A DNA stretch of 64,000 bases from Chlorokybus atmophyticus (GCA_009103225.1 RHPI01000773.1:288786-352785); one strand, 5' to 3'. Positions 1 to 13,109 are shown, counted from the first letter of the stretch. Numbers and translations are program-made. Notes: generated from the sequence alone by a model not told the origin.

Positions 1-52
1 GGGGGTGCTTGTTGAGTAACTGCCATCCGATAGTTACTCAACAAGCACCCCC
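1..52. repeat. perfect inverted repeat (hairpin) at window edge
   Basis: Bases 1-21 are the exact reverse complement of bases 32-52, with a 10-base loop. The left arm starts at the window edge, so the repeat may extend further left. No T-run terminator or RNA gene is associated. It is the first of a series of unrelated short inverted repeats in this window. Confidence 0.9.
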
Positions 53-976
53 CCGATGCCTAGTTTGTATGAGGCTCATACCAAGCGTAGGGGACCACTC
101 AGTTTTCCCCTCCTCCCTGTCTCCTGCACCTACCACCACACCACCACTACGAGTACAGCAGCCCCTATGCTCCTTACTCTCCCCATCGCAACTTCGCATG
201 CTGCCTTGCAGCATTGCGTACTCTTCACACTTGTGCGCTTCACCGTACGCGCTCCCATTGCGAGACATACCCCGCGGTCGAGCCTTGCATGCACGACACT
301 GTGCTCGCTATACGTATATGCTTGTACCCTATGTGTGCCATGCTATGCTGACCTCGTGCTTTAGAAAGTATGCAATGCAGAACGCGCGCATGCATGACAC
401 ATGCAACTACCACCAGCATGTACACACAATCATCAAGTACACCACCGGGCTTTGCACTCATTAGTACACTACCTACTTATCTACCTTCACTGCCGCCCAA
501 CACCCCGTTAGTTACACATGAACACATGAACACATTTTTGTGTGCATGTTGATGATACTGACCACAAATTTTGTACATGTCCTTGGGTGTGTAGGTTGAT
601 TAGACCTCAAACAACCCCCCACCACTACGACCTTGCCTCCGGATGTGTTTACTGAATGTGTAGTATTATACAAATCTAGAGAGGGGTGTCATCAGCAGCC
701 ATAATCCATAAACTCACTAATATGAACAATAGCCCACAATGTTGAACAGAGAACCCACAACTAATAACAACGCGCATACGCAGCAGCAAGGGAGCAGCAC
801 TAAGGGCTGCCCCTTGTGCTTGCCATGTGTTTCCTGGTTCTCCTCACAATGCCAATGCTCAGCAGCTGGTGCGTAGGCAACATATCGCAGAACTTTGCGA
901 CTTTGCAACCAATTCTAGTCATGCTGCTAAATGGCTAACCACTTACTAATGGACTAAACTATTGCTACTACCAGCA
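53..976. other. intergenic, 3' flank of RsgA
   Basis: No supported gene is seen here. The reading frames are short and have the low-complexity TGCATG-rich composition of local non-coding DNA. The segment is downstream of the minus-strand RsgA stop codon, and a TGTAA word on the minus strand near position 509 is a possible but distant poly(A) signal. Confidence 0.5.
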
Positions 977-3851
977 TCAAGACTTGGTGCTCAACTGCTC
1001 ACTATCAGAAGGTGATGGCTGCTCATTGTCTAGTGAAACTGCTGTATGCAAAGGTGCATCTGTTTGAGGCACACTGTCATGCCCATTAAACAGTGACGCC
1101 TCTTCAGCTGCCGATTCTTCCTCTTGCTTCTCCTCGGTGAGCACATCTTGCAGGGTCTGCAGATGCAGTAGCAAGTATTGTGTTGTAGTGTGACAAAGTA
1201 ACTCAGCAAGTAGGGTCATACGGTTTGAAGCACACCTGAGTCCGTTGTCGTCGAGACTCGCGGCGATGCTTCTTCATCTCCAACTTAGGCTCCATTTGAG
1301 TCGCTCCACTACCTTTTGACTTGTATCTGCAGTGATGTTGGCTCAAAAAGCTGCGGCAATGCTGCTTGGCACCGCATAGGACATGTGCATGGCACTTGGT
1401 GCATGCACTACATCCATGATGTCAATTGCAATTTACCGAACACTGGTCTCGCGCTTATTCATGGTTTGTCGCTCGGCTTGTTCACGTTTTTCAACCTGGT
1501 TCATCAGTGCAGCATAGTGGTCATACCTGCCATACAAATCATCCTGTCAGAAAGCCAGTACCGCACAGGAATGTATCATTGCAAAAACATGATGTCAGCT
1601 TGCGCATTGGTGGTCACAGTAAGTGATAGGCAAGGTGCAATATTTTTTATACCGCTCCCAGTCTCCGCGAGCAGCACAGTCAGGCTCTGCGCGATGAGTA
1701 CAGTTTGCAAAGGCGCAAGCACTGGTTTCCAGCCTTGTCCGTATCTGCATGCCATGTGTTTAGCAAGATAGAACACCACACTCCCACAGTAGTCAAGTTA
1801 CAATTTTAAGTCGCACCTCAGGAAAGCACATAGGCAGCTGTTCTGAGCTTATGTTATTTAGAGATGGTTGACTAAAGCCAGGAGTGTCGGCAAGCAATCC
1901 CCCGTTGGGCATCTTCAAGAGCTCTACATGACGAGTAGTGTGTCGTCCCCGGCCATCGCGCTCGGACACAGTACCTACCTACGAGCCAGTACGGGATCAG
2001 CCACTGATGTCAACCAGTGGCTAGTCCCGTTACAAAACCATTGGCCAAAGAGCATACCATCAGCTCACCGCAAGCTGTGTCTCTAAGTCTGTCTCAGCTG
2101 CAACATCATGGCCATTGACACTGTTCGAACGCAGGTGGTTGATTAAACTAGACTTGCCAACACCACTTGGGCCAGCCACCTGACAAATGCCACTATGATG
2201 TAGATAATTTGGTATTAGTATACAAAGAAGCACGCTGGCCATCACGGAAGCCTCACCACTGTAACCCTGTCAACAAGTGTTGGCCGTAGCTCAGCAACAT
2301 TCTGCCCAGTGTACACGCTGATCATCACAGGCTTGTAACCCCATCCTTCTAATCGCTCCCGCCAGGAGTCTCTAATCTCCGGCTCAATCAAATCCATCTG
2401 CATAGTTGCTGATGATGTTCTGCTTGCCAAACATTGCACACGACTGCGGAGGAGAGAGACAAGCAACCTAACTGCACCTTGTTCAAGGCCAGTGTCACAG
2501 GGACACCCGACGCTTCAGCCGCTACCAAAAACTTGTCCAGCTGGTGAAAAGATGTAAATACGTTGGCAAGTCGTGGAAATCGTTGTGTGGAAGTAACAGC
2601 ACAGGCCATAGGCTAACAAGCGAAGCAGCGCAGTACCTGCTTACGTTCAAGTGCTGGCCTTGTCAATGAAAAAAGCAGCAGGAGATGATCAACATTGGCT
2701 ATTGCCACATCAGGAATCTCGTTCCGCCTGTCGGCAACATCTTCTATCATGCCTGGATTGCATGCAAGCAGTATATGAGCTAAATGCGCATGTGAACGTA
2801 TCCTTGACATCAAAACAATAAACATTTGTACTAATACATTGAAGCAAGGTTGTGAGCATACCACGCTTGTCCACCCAATCAATAGCCCGCACGATGACGC
2901 TGTCCCCAACAAGAACCCGCTTCTTGATCTTCTTCATGACTGCTTTAACAACACACAACAGCTCTACGCCAACAGCTGGGACAGCTAGGTTAGCTTCTGG
3001 AACACCTGCAGCACAGCTGGTGGTCTGCTCAGGAGGGAAAGCCAGTGCCCATGCATGACTTGGCAACCGTGCAGCAACTATGTGCTTGTGCGTAACAAGC
3101 GCCAACTCCATACCGTTTGCTGTTGCATTATGTTCAACTATTGACCCTTCGCCAACTGCCTCGACCAAGACGCGCATGAAGTTCGCTTGTGCCGCAATCA
3201 CCTGCGCCATAATGTGGCTTGAGGTCAACCAGAAACTCCACAAGCCAACCTTTTGTGTAAACCAAGCTATGACAGCAGCAATAGATCTGCACGCTTACAC
3301 GACATACATAGCTGCAGGTTGAGAGTGCTACAATCTAATAACTTCTGCGACACGGTGCACGGTGTCAAACACGTGTTGCAGACTGCGTGACCCAACCTCT
3401 AATTGGCCATGCACACAACTTTCAACACGTGCACATCTTTCGAAATGAGGCATGTATGCAACTAACAGAGATGACCAATGCACGCTGCCAGAGCACGACC
3501 ACAATGTATTCATTCCACCGATCCGCTGCTCTGTACCTTTCCAATTGCGTCTCCAGGCCCCAGCTGCTGCGTGAACGCCGCCGCCGCCGCAGCTTTACCA
3601 TCATCAGCATCGTCAGCTCCAGACGTCCCCGCAGCTGCTTGACAGCGGCAGCTGCGACGAGTGGAAGAGATGCAGAGCTCAACGCAAAGCTTTGCTAAAG
3701 AGAGGCGGCAGCTGCGGCCTGCACTGCTGCCGTTCCCCCGGCGATATGCCAGGTGGACTGTCTTCCCTCTGCTCGCTGCTGGCCTGGTTCGCAAAGCACT
3801 AGCTGTCACAATAGTAGCATAAGCCGCCTGCGCTACCGCCTGCGCCGCCAT
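977..3851 (-). CDS. RsgA: plastid-type small-ribosomal-subunit GTPase RsgA (YjeQ), multi-exon
   Basis: This is a circularly permuted GTPase that in bacteria and plastids checks late maturation of the 30S subunit. The first Met (3851) opens an Ala/Arg/Ser-rich leader typical of a transit peptide. An OB-fold-like segment follows (KKIKKRVLVGDSV, about 2900-2940). Next come ANVDHLLLLFSLTRP (about 2680), the G4 motif NKMD, the G1 loop GPSGVGKSSLINHL (about 2140-2180) and the G3 motif DTPGF (about 1890), so the order G4-G1-G3 is the permuted one. A Cys/His zinc-binding tail with CTHRAEPDC follows (about 1680). The C-terminus carries the plant-like basic stretch KKHRRESRR (about 1270) and then an acidic Glu/Ser-rich extension ending at 977. 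The NKMD motif is only complete after an intron is removed (about 2395-2490). At least eight exons are needed. The gene is divergent from EFR3. Identity is very secure; individual splice sites less so. Confidence 0.93.
1991..2030. repeat. near-perfect hairpin in an RsgA intron
   Basis: Arms 1991-2006 and 2015-2030 pair with two adjacent mismatches around an 8-base loop. It lies in the RsgA intron that separates the G1 exon from the G3 exon, about 10 bases from the inferred acceptor. Confidence 0.8.
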
Positions 3852-4250
3852 AGGCTAACAACCAGGCCGCCAGGACGCGCAGTGGCTTGGTTTGGCCTGA
3901 TACTGGTGTTAAGTCTGACTGCTTCACCACTACCTTAACCTCGGTTCCCATTGATATCGCTTCTCGTGGCAGAATCTCCACCTAACCAGTGCGGATATCG
4001 TTATATGGTAACGCAACAAGCCAAATGCGCGTAACCAAGCTTCGGTGCAGGGTTTGGCAGCAGCGGCCTCCGCCTGGCCTCGCGGTGGCCTGGTCTGGCC
4101 ACCGGGCTTGGGTCATGGAGGGGAAGCGTTTTGGATGAAGTGGACTTCTGTCCTGCTGACTGGGCGAGGCTTGGCCACAGCTTGATGCGAAGCACGCAGT
4201 TCATCCTTGCTTCGCCAGGCCGTAACGTCAGTAGTGGACTGTAGGCAGCC
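3852..4250. promoter_or_regulatory. shared divergent upstream region of RsgA and EFR3
   Basis: About 400 bp separate the RsgA start (minus) from the EFR3 start (plus). Both promoters and 5' UTRs must lie in it or upstream introns must exist. I see no clear TATA box. The assignment rests on gene orientation only. Confidence 0.5.
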
Positions 4251-7200
4251 ATGGTGACCTGCTGCGGAGGCTACAGATCGGGGGCGAAAGCCCCCGTCAA
4301 GCGTTACAAGATGCTGGTTTCAGACGTGTTCCCCCGTAATCAGGTGTGTGTTGGTGGTTGCTGTATGGTATGCACTGCACGCAGCTGCTGCTGTGCTTAC
4401 CAGTAGTTCATGCGCCTCATTAGCATCCTTCATTGTTGGTTGCACGAAGTGCCTTTACGACAGCTAGCAAAGTCACCGCCTTCACATGTCACTGTCATAC
4501 ATAGCAACCAGCTTCAAGCCAAATGGCAATTCAGCTGCCACCCTGCACTGTTCGCACTGCTGCGTCACATAGTTGCTAGATGCCTCTGAACGTTGTTGAA
4601 GTTAAGGAAGCAAATCATCAGTGTAATCACCTTATGATCCGTACACTGAAGTACCGCTTAGGAAGACGTGGGTCAAGCCTCCTGACGTGTTGCATTCTGC
4701 CGTTATGTACATTATGACAGTAGTGCTCTTCCCTTACTCTTGTAGTTGACCTTACCAAGTTTTGGAGTAATTTACACACGTGCATGTTGTCTGTGAACGG
4801 TGCAGGAAGTCAACAACAGAAAGATATCGAAGTTATGTGACTATGCGCAAAAGAACCCGCAAAGCATTCCCAAGGTAAGGGCTGTAAACTTGCTATTGTA
4901 AGCATATATGCTTGTCATGGTTTGTGAATTACAGCGTGCACACATCTTGATATGCCTGTGCAGATTGCTCAAATCCTGGAGCAGCGCGCATTCAAGGAGC
5001 TTCGTGCTGAGAAGTATGGTCATGTCACGTGTGCCATGAAAGCATTCAGCAAGATGCTGCATGCCTGCAGGACAGACATGTAAGTCACATGCTTTTGAAC
5101 CGCTGTTGGTCTTGATGTGCCCCTTTGTCATTCAAGCCTTACTGCCGGACGGCAGTAAGGCTTGAACAGATCTGATGTTGCTTTCTGTGATACAGCTCAG
5201 CATTTGCACAAACTGTGTTGACACTGGTGCGAACGCTCCTTGATCATCGAGAGGATGACATGCGTGTGCTGGGCGCACAGACTCTGTACGAGTTTGAAGT
5301 TGTGCAGGTCTGCTCATTGAAGTTTGCTCACGTCGGCATTCGTGCAGTGTGGTCTCCACACCTGTTCATTATTGACTTGACCTTTGCTCATGCAGAACGA
5401 TGCCGCATACATGCTTCAGCTGGACAGTCTGGTTCCCAGGGTGTGTGACTTGACGAGACAGACAGGGGAGCGCAGGAAAAAGCTCAAACTTGTTGGCCTC
5501 CGCTGCCTTCTGGAAATGGTAGTTCACTTTACTGTGCACCTGGCTGCGCTGCGATTGCGCGCATTTGCTGTGCGGATTTGGATGCCAAGTTAGCCAATTG
5601 GCAAGGTGTGAGATTGTGGTGTTTGTGCACTTGCAGGTACGGCTGATGGAAAGGACTTCACAGCTGTCCGCAGCCATGGATGAGGTATGATGATCGTTGT
5701 TGCCTAATCAATACCAGCAGGTTGGCCAGCATATGGCCATTGGTGAACACTGAAGCACTCGTTGCAGTCATTTGTTCGCTCAAATACTGTGCAACGTGTT
5801 GTACGACGAACCGATGATGACGTAGACGTGTCATATTCGCAGATAGTCACCACCATCCTTGATAACATAGATGTCAGCTCTGGCATGGATGGAGAGCACA
5901 AGGAGAAAGGCAAATTCAAGCGAGAAGGTGATAGATCAAAGTGCATACAAGCTGCCTGCACTTTGCTGAAGGCACTGACCTGCTCTGCTGACAGGCCTGC
6001 ATGCTGTGGCAAACCTGGCACATAGGGTTGGCATGGATGACTTTGCAGCAAAAGCTCAGAAACAAGCCGACACCCCTGGAGATGTCTCACGGGATGCTCT
6101 CCGCGCTTTGGGTCGTCTGGCCAGGGAGGTATGCAGCATTGAACTAGCCTACTTTGCACTCAAGAGGTTGTGTTTCATGAATTATTTAACTGTTGTAGGC
6201 ATCTACTGCACGGCGCGTGCTCGAACCCATGCTTCGGTTTATGGACAAGTACAAACACTGGGTACGACAGTTGTTAGTGGCCCGTACCTAGCTGTTGTTT
6301 GCTTCAAGAGTTGTTGAATCTGACATATGGGTGCAGACGGATGGGAGTGGCATTGCTGAGTCCGCGGTCAAATGGCTGCAAGACTCGCATGCGGATGGTA
6401 GCTACTTGCTGATATCTGTGCTGGTGTTGCATTGCCATTCAAAAGAAGTGCAGGACAACCCTCAAGTCAAGGTATAGGAAGCAAGCAACTAGCAGTCGCA
6501 GTTGTATGAAGCTTAATGGGCATCGCGAGGAAGTTGAGGAAGTTGTGTGCTCATCTATGTGCATCATGCAAAACAGGCTGCAGTCGTCAGGCAAATTGCC
6601 AAAGTGACAGAGCGGTCGAAAGTCAACATCTCGAGTGCTGTCCCTGTAGCCTTGCGTGACCTTATCAGGCACTACAGAGCAAGGTATGATGAATGATAGT
6701 TTTGGTCTTTTGTCAACCAGCCACCAGCGTTGCAAGGCACTGCATACATCTCCAGACTGAGTGCAAGTGACTGTTTTACACAGCGTTGAGGCCAGTCCGG
6801 ATGAGAATCTGAGGCCAGTTGAAGAGTCGCAGTTGCTTGATGCCATAACAGATTGCATAACAGTTCTGGCGAGAAAGGTATGCGCATGTGGGTTTGTCGA
6901 GCAGTTTGTATTGGCGCAGCCAATCTGCCTGCCCTGGCGGCTTATATTAGCGGCACTGCAGATTGGCGATCCCTGGCCTCTGATGGAGATTCTAGCGGGC
7001 ATCTTGGAAAAGCTTCCGCAATCACCACTCCAAGCACAGGCCTGCCTAAAGGCCGTTCTTGTCACAGCACATGCCATCTCACATCTGCCACCATCAGAAA
7101 AGATGCGTCATCTGGCCCCAGCCTTCCCACAGGTAACACTGCTTTGTAACCGTACTGGCTTGATGGATTGCATCAGCCACCGAGTCATCATGTATCAAAC

Positions 7201-9867
7201 AATCGCAGCGGTTGGGCAGTGCGCTGCTGTTTGATGCCATCATTAGCTGACCACTGCGTTACAGGCTTGCCTGCACCAGTTAGTGTCAGCCATGTTGGTC
7301 CCAGATGCGAAAGTGCGAGAAACGGTGCACACAGTTTTTGGAGTGCTGATCACGCGAAGGTCAATGCCAATGAAGCAGCGCTCGTTCAAGTCCACTTCCA
7401 TCGCTGCACAGGCTGCCACACACTTTGCTGGCCGATTGAAAGGGAACTGGAAAGACCTCATGCACAACACACCACGCGGGCGCGGCTCTGCAGGGAACGA
7501 AGATGATTTAAGCAATCAGGCCTCCACCAGTGGCAGTGGCTTCGGTGGCGTGCATAGAAGCTTCACCATTGCAGGTCAGGTGCGACGGTCACAGGATAAC
7601 GAGGACGAGTTTCAACCAGCTGTCTCACAGCTGGACACGTCAAGTGAGTGTCTTCCCACAATCTTCACTATTTTTCCTGTTTGGTCTTCATTGGGTGGTG
7701 GTTCACTCCTCCTTGCTACAGATGACCTGAATGACGGCGTCAGAGCCAGCTTTGAGATAGACTCTGCTGTGAGGAGTATGCAGGAGCAGTCTCAATCCTC
7801 TGACCAACACAACAGGCAGTTTTTCTCTGTGGTCACTGAGCCTGTCGGCCATGCGAAGAGGCCGAGCATGGAAGCCATGCCAGTCATGCGAGTGGAATCC
7901 GTCGCTGTTGGTAGAGACAAAGGGCACAAAGAGCACGAGAAGGATCGTGAAAAGGGAGAAACCAGCAAGCAGCACAGGTGGAAGAGCCTCGCTGCTTCGC
8001 TTCCTGCATCCAATGACGCTGGTTTGCTCAAGAACTCGCAGGTATGCGACGAATAACCAGTTCTGTCCGCCATATGTGGGATGGACACAGGTTGGTTTTG
8101 CAAACGAGTGTCTGTGTTACACCGAATTGCTCCGGTCCCTACAGGCGGGACTGCTGCTTTCAGCACTATGGTTGCAAGCACTGATGACGGATAACCAGCC
8201 TGGTAACTATGCCAGCTTGGTGACAACATTCAACCTGGTCCTCACATACTCCAGAACAAAGACTATTCTGCGCGCTGTGCCTCTGGCCTTGTTGATACGG
8301 CAACGGGCATTGTTTCCTCCAGAGTCTGCAGAGCTACCAGCGTTCCGTTGCCGCTCGCTGCTAGCAGTTTCGCACGCCATGCTGCGGTGTGTTGCTCGGC
8401 ACTATGCAGTGCCGCCTGTCGTGGCAACCAAAGAGGAAGCCGACATGTTACAGGTTTGTACCTTTGGCGGTTGGTGCATCAGGGCTGGTTTGATTGTTGC
8501 ACTGCAGTGTGCTGTCAGGACAAGGGCAGTGCTGTGTTGAGCTCACTACAATACTCTGCAGGTTTGTCCTTACCTGATTGCAACAGAGAAAGGTATGGAA
8601 CCCTCGCCGGCAGCATCAGAGAGCAGGAGTGGGTATGGAGGTGCTGACGATGCCGCCAAAGCTGTACGTGTTTAACAATGGCAGGGAGCAGTGCTGTGTG
8701 GCAGGAGACTATTCTGCAAGTAGTCTTAGCATACTTGTTGTTGACAGGATGCGCTCATGGAAAAGATTCGTAGTGGGGACAACGAGGCCCATGCAAGTTT
8801 TGCCGTCACTACAATCATTGATGCCTTGTGTACCACAGTTTCTTTGCAGAAGGTGGGGTCTAGTACAAGCGACCGTGCTACTTGCAACATTTATCAGACG
8901 GCTAATGCTGCCTGTGCCAGGAGTTTGGGGAGGATAACTTGCAGAAGGCGCTGTTTCAACCATTTGAGCCCGATGATTCGTATATTCTTCGAAGGCCATT
9001 AAGTGCAGCCAATCGTCTTCCTTCCTCGAGCGCTTTTCCTGCACCCGGCAGGTTGTCTAGCGGCAATCTGGAATCTCTGGGATATGCAGACAAGTCTGCG
9101 GGACTTGTATTGCTACCGGCATCAGAAATTCTAAATCAGGTGAAGTTATGAACGGATTTGCGTCGTGGGGGGTCTGCTTTGATTGTTGTGAGCAGCTATG
9201 TTGACCCGAGTGTGGTTGTGCGCAATGCAGTCAAAGGCTGGCATGCCTCTTACGGAAACATCCAGCCCAGTCGTTTCACCAATGGCTGGGACCTCCTACA
9301 CTGAAATGCTTGAGAAGGTCACAACCTTTGGAACAACATACCGTGAAACACTGCAGGTACTCGTTGATTGCCATCTGGTGTCTTGCACACAATGTGTGTC
9401 GCTAGTTTGCCACAAGTTTTGTTGTGTCTGGGCTGAATGGCCTGTGATTGCATTTCCAGACTGTGCTACACGGGGCTCCACCAGCCCGCGCGGTCAAGGA
9501 AAATGGGCATGCGGATCATACACTGCTCCCAATTAGGACCAAAGTACTCACTGATGTACGACCGCAAACCATCACCACACATGATGCCGAGACTCTCAGG
9601 TCTCAAGGTAATGGCGAAGAGGAGTCCTCGCCCACCAGTTCCTACCACTCTGCCGATGAGGCTTCGCCAACAGGATCCACTCGCAGCGACAGATGGAACC
9701 AATTGAAGATTGTGCCGCCATTGCAGGAAACATCCCTCGCAGACATTTCATCGCTGAATAATAATTCGCGCATGTCAACTCCCCCGGACACCCCTCCTTC
9801 AGCACCTCTCCCTCGTCTGCCACCAACCTCAGCATACGACGCGTTCCGCCTTGCTGCTGGTTGTTGA
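4251..9867 (+). CDS. EFR3: EFR3-like plasma-membrane anchor protein (plant type), multi-exon
   Basis: EFR3 proteins are helical-repeat scaffolds that hold the phosphatidylinositol 4-kinase alpha complex at the plasma membrane. The ATG at 4251 opens with adjacent cysteines (MVTCCGGY) followed by PVKRYK, like the palmitoylated Cys/basic start of plant homologues. Exon 1 ends at 4343 with the Q of FPRNQ, and exon 2 (from 4806) continues with NNRKISKLCDYAQKNP. Further family-typical blocks are FKELRAEKYGHV (about 5000), LLDHREDDMRVLGAQTLYEF (about 5235), RRKKLKLVGLRCLLEM (about 5480) and LQKALFQPFEPDDSYILRRP (about 8940). Roughly twenty exons are interrupted by short GT-AG introns. The Ser/Pro/Thr-rich C-terminal exon ends at 9867. 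The gene is single and intact as far as I can follow it. A TGTAA word at 9978-9982 may be its poly(A) signal. Exon borders in the middle are approximate. Confidence 0.88.
5131..5166. repeat. perfect hairpin in an EFR3 intron
   Basis: Arms 5131-5146 and 5151-5166 are exact reverse complements (16 bp) with a four-base loop, GGAC. It lies in the intron after the exon that ends near 5079. There is no coding or RNA-gene context. Confidence 0.92.
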
Positions 9868-11300
9868 TAGCAGACCTTCTGAACTTTTACAAAAAATGCG
9901 AAACGGAAATGCAAATGCACAGTGGCATGCACAGTCAGCAGCATGCAGAGTGACATAGCGCATACCACCAACACCATTGTAAGGTTGACCACGGGCTTCA
10001 TTCACTACCTAACACGCTACACTACCCTACCACCCCGTCAGCCATGTAAGCATGCATATACGTATGCATTCACCTGCACAATGGCCGTTGTGCAGCCTGT
10101 GCAACTTATGTGGTTGCTATCAGAGGCGTTCCGTGTATGTGGCGCTGTTCTATGTGTGCAGTTGTAGTGGGGCTCTGCCATACCGGGAAGAAACACAAAA
10201 TAAAGAAAGCGCAAAGCGTTACACTTTAGATTGGCAGGAAGCATTCGTAATGCGTGTTAAATTCACAAGCTGAAGCAGCTGATGAATGCAAGCATGTAAA
10301 CACAGCAAGTCAAAAGAAAGTTACCTTGCGCATAGTTGAAGAACGCAAAGCCGGCCGACCAGGGAATGCAAGCCGACCACAATGCACAAAAAAGCGTGCA
10401 ACAAAACTCAAGTAATATGACGAGGACTAGGCCTTGGTAGGCCTAGTATGGAAGCAAGTAGCACAAAGGGCTGGTCGCTAACCAAGCGCCGTGCTGCAGG
10501 TGATTCACTTGGACATTGGCATGTTGTGTGATTTACGGGGAAGGCCAATGGAGTAGTAATAGTGTAGATAGTATAGCCCGGTGGTGGATTATATAGCATA
10601 TTATGTTGTATGTGCGGGTTGTGAATGTCACCTTGTGCGTGATTGTGATTTACACTCCTTGCATGCAGTATATGAGGCTTAAAAGTTTTGTACACTCAAT
10701 GGGGCAGGTAGTTGTAGTGAAGTAGCTGCTTGCTTACCACGTAGTACTAGCCCAATGGTCACACACCGGCAGTGTGATAATGTGCATGATCAAACATGTA
10801 AGCCACATGTTTGATGAACGTAATCTTGTGTATTATGTATGCACATCATAAAATACAAGGGCCATTAGTCATCGCAATGCACACAGTAAACACAAGCACA
10901 TTTATAACAAACAACAAGGCAAAAACCTGCATGCATATGTTGAAATGTATATACAACGACTTGTGTCCATTTATGCGTATACATGTATTTAACGTACCTG
11001 TAAATGCAAAACGCTATACATTATAATATGCATAAATATATAAATATAATATACATAATACATAATATATATATATATATATAACTAAGCGTTTTTATGA
11101 ATGAGAACTTTGTATGGATATGGGCGCGTGTGGAATGTTGCTTGGCAGTATGTTACGCACAACTTAAGCGTGCATATTTGCACTCTTGAGCTTTATGACT
11201 TACATAACGCATATACCTGCATTAATGCAAGGCCACGCATGTGAAGTTTACAAACATGTCTCATGTATCATGGTATGCATGAGATTGAACCGAGAAACAG
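9868..11300. other. gene-poor AT-rich spacer
   Basis: No gene is supported. From about 10800 the sequence becomes AT-rich and includes a TA/TATAC-rich stretch at about 11027-11085. TGTAA at 9978-9982 may mark the end of the EFR3 transcript. Confidence 0.5.
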
Positions 11301-11425
11301 GGGGTTTCGCCAATGACCAGAATCGAAGGCTTCTGGTCTGGCGAAACCCCTGGCGAAACCGTAATGTATTACGTACACTGCCCCGTTGTACCTATCGGTT
11401 CAGTCTGAACCAATAGGTACAACGG
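11301..11425. repeat. two adjacent near-perfect hairpins
   Basis: The first pairs 11301-11322 with 11331-11350, with a two-base bulge and an 8-base loop. The second pairs 11383-11403 with 11405-11425, with one mismatch and almost no loop. They sit about 30 bp left of the inverted-repeat element at 11457. Their stems are unrelated to each other and to the element. Confidence 0.88.
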
Positions 11426-11456
11426 AGCAGATTTGCGCAGCAACTTGAACAACCGG

Positions 11457-11985
11457 TACCGTATTTACCCCGTCAGAGTCCCCCCCTTTTTATGCACTCC
11501 CCCCCTTGATTTTGCTGGGGGCGAATCTATTCGGGGGGGATTCTATTTGGGGGGCCTATCTTACGACGGGGGGGACTCTATTGTGTAGCAGAAGCCGTCG
11601 AGTTTCAGTATATAACTTGCGTATATCTGGTAACGCGACTACTTCATTAGCGCTTATGTGATGAATGAAGTGAATACTATCAAATTGAAGGGCTAATATA
11701 AACAACCATAACACTTAGTATGCGTAATTACATATAGTTTATCAATCAATACTCTTATTCCAAACATAACAGTACTTCTGTCCGCTTTAAGGGGGACACA
11801 AATAGGGAGGGGGACTATAATATCCGAATACAGTCCCCCCCCCCTAAATATGTCAAGGGGGATTGTATACGGGGGGGGGGGGGGGNNNNNNNNNNNNNNN
11901 NNNNNNNNNNNNNNNNNNNNNNNNNNNNNNNNNNNGGTGGGGGGGGGGGCGGGGGGGGGGGGACTCTGACGGGGTAAATACGGTA
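11457..11985. mobile_element. putative non-autonomous element with terminal inverted repeats, containing an assembly gap
   Basis: The left end (11457 on) begins TACCGTATTTACCCCGTC and runs into CAGAGTCC and a C tract. The right end, finishing at 11985, is its exact reverse complement, giving terminal inverted repeats of at least 25 bp plus the C/G run. The interior has no ORF. It repeats a unit of a long G run followed by a variant of ACTCTAT (about 11517, 11535, 11571, 11810, 11858). Fifty Ns at 11886-11935, flanked by G homopolymers, show that the assembly failed here, so the true length is unknown. No clear target-site duplication is visible. This is consistent with a MITE-like relic; the superfamily cannot be assigned. 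Confidence 0.6.
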
Positions 11986-12040
11986 GTCGTTGATTAACTA
12001 ACCACGTCTTAATACCGGTAGTCGTTCTTTAATTGCGATC

Positions 12041-12242
12041 ATGGGTTTAGCTAACTCGATTACGTCAGTTTTCCCGCATATAGTTTGAATGTAAACTGCG
12101 CTTACCTTACAAGAAACCAATTTGTTAGCTCCAAAGTCAATATGGGTTTAGATAACTCGATTACGTTTGTTTTCTCGCATATAATTTAAACGTAAACTGA
12201 GCAAACCTTGCAAGAAACCAGTTGGTTAGCTTCAAAGTCAAT
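12041..12242. repeat. 101-bp tandem duplication
   Basis: Two diverged direct copies lie head to tail at 12041-12141 and 12142-12242. Each begins ATGGGTTTAG and ends near CAAAGTCAAT. Multiple substitutions separate them, so the duplication is not recent. Just upstream, GGTAGTCGTT also occurs twice (about 11982 and 12017). Confidence 0.85.
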
Positions 12243-12654
12243 GAATTATATACCATTTACAGATGAGTTTTAACTATCACATTGCACAAAACCCCTGAGT
12301 AACTAGTGCGGTCGAGAGTTGGCTCGCAGCTTTCCGCAAGCCTTGCTATAATCGTCGGCGGTGGCGTGCTTGTTTAAGGCGCATGAGCCCTGGTGGTGGA
12401 GTCTGGTCTTGTAGACATGAGGGCCGCAAGGTCATATACGGCGGGCTTGCTGCGAGCGCGCAACTAGCTGAATGCCCGCAGGAGCTATGGCCTCTGCCTC
12501 ATGGGGTTCCGAGCTAGAAGAGACTGGCGTCGGCGAGAACGGTCGCAGTGACAATGGCAATGGGGAATCGCTAGGGAGGTGTTTTTGGATATGCATGTGG
12601 CCAGTATGCCTAGCGAGTTATTGCCGATGATGTTCTTCGTGCGTTGTTTGTGTG

Positions 12655-13048
12655 CTTGCTCTCTCTCCCTCTCTCCCTCCCTCCCTTCCGCCCTATTGCT
12701 GTGCTTTTTTCCTTATTGCTATGTGGATAGACAAGCATAGCGGTGGTCATGAGATGATCAAGCAGTCAAGCTGTTAAGTGCACATTTGATACACGCCGCT
12801 AGCTAACCCCTTTTTTTGTTTGTTATATATATTATTCTCATTGATGTGCGTCTGCAATAGCATGCTTGCCAGCAGCTGGCTATCATTGTTGTTCACAGCC
12901 ATTTTTGTCTTTGCTGGTGCTGTGTAAGATGTTAGTCCTGTGTAGTGTTTGCTGATAAACCCTACACAAAAATTTGTCAGCAACAAGCATTTGTGCGTAG
13001 TTGCATAAACAGCTCCCAATAGTTGTTGCCGCCATTAATTAATGTATG

Positions 13049-13109
<61 letters not shown>

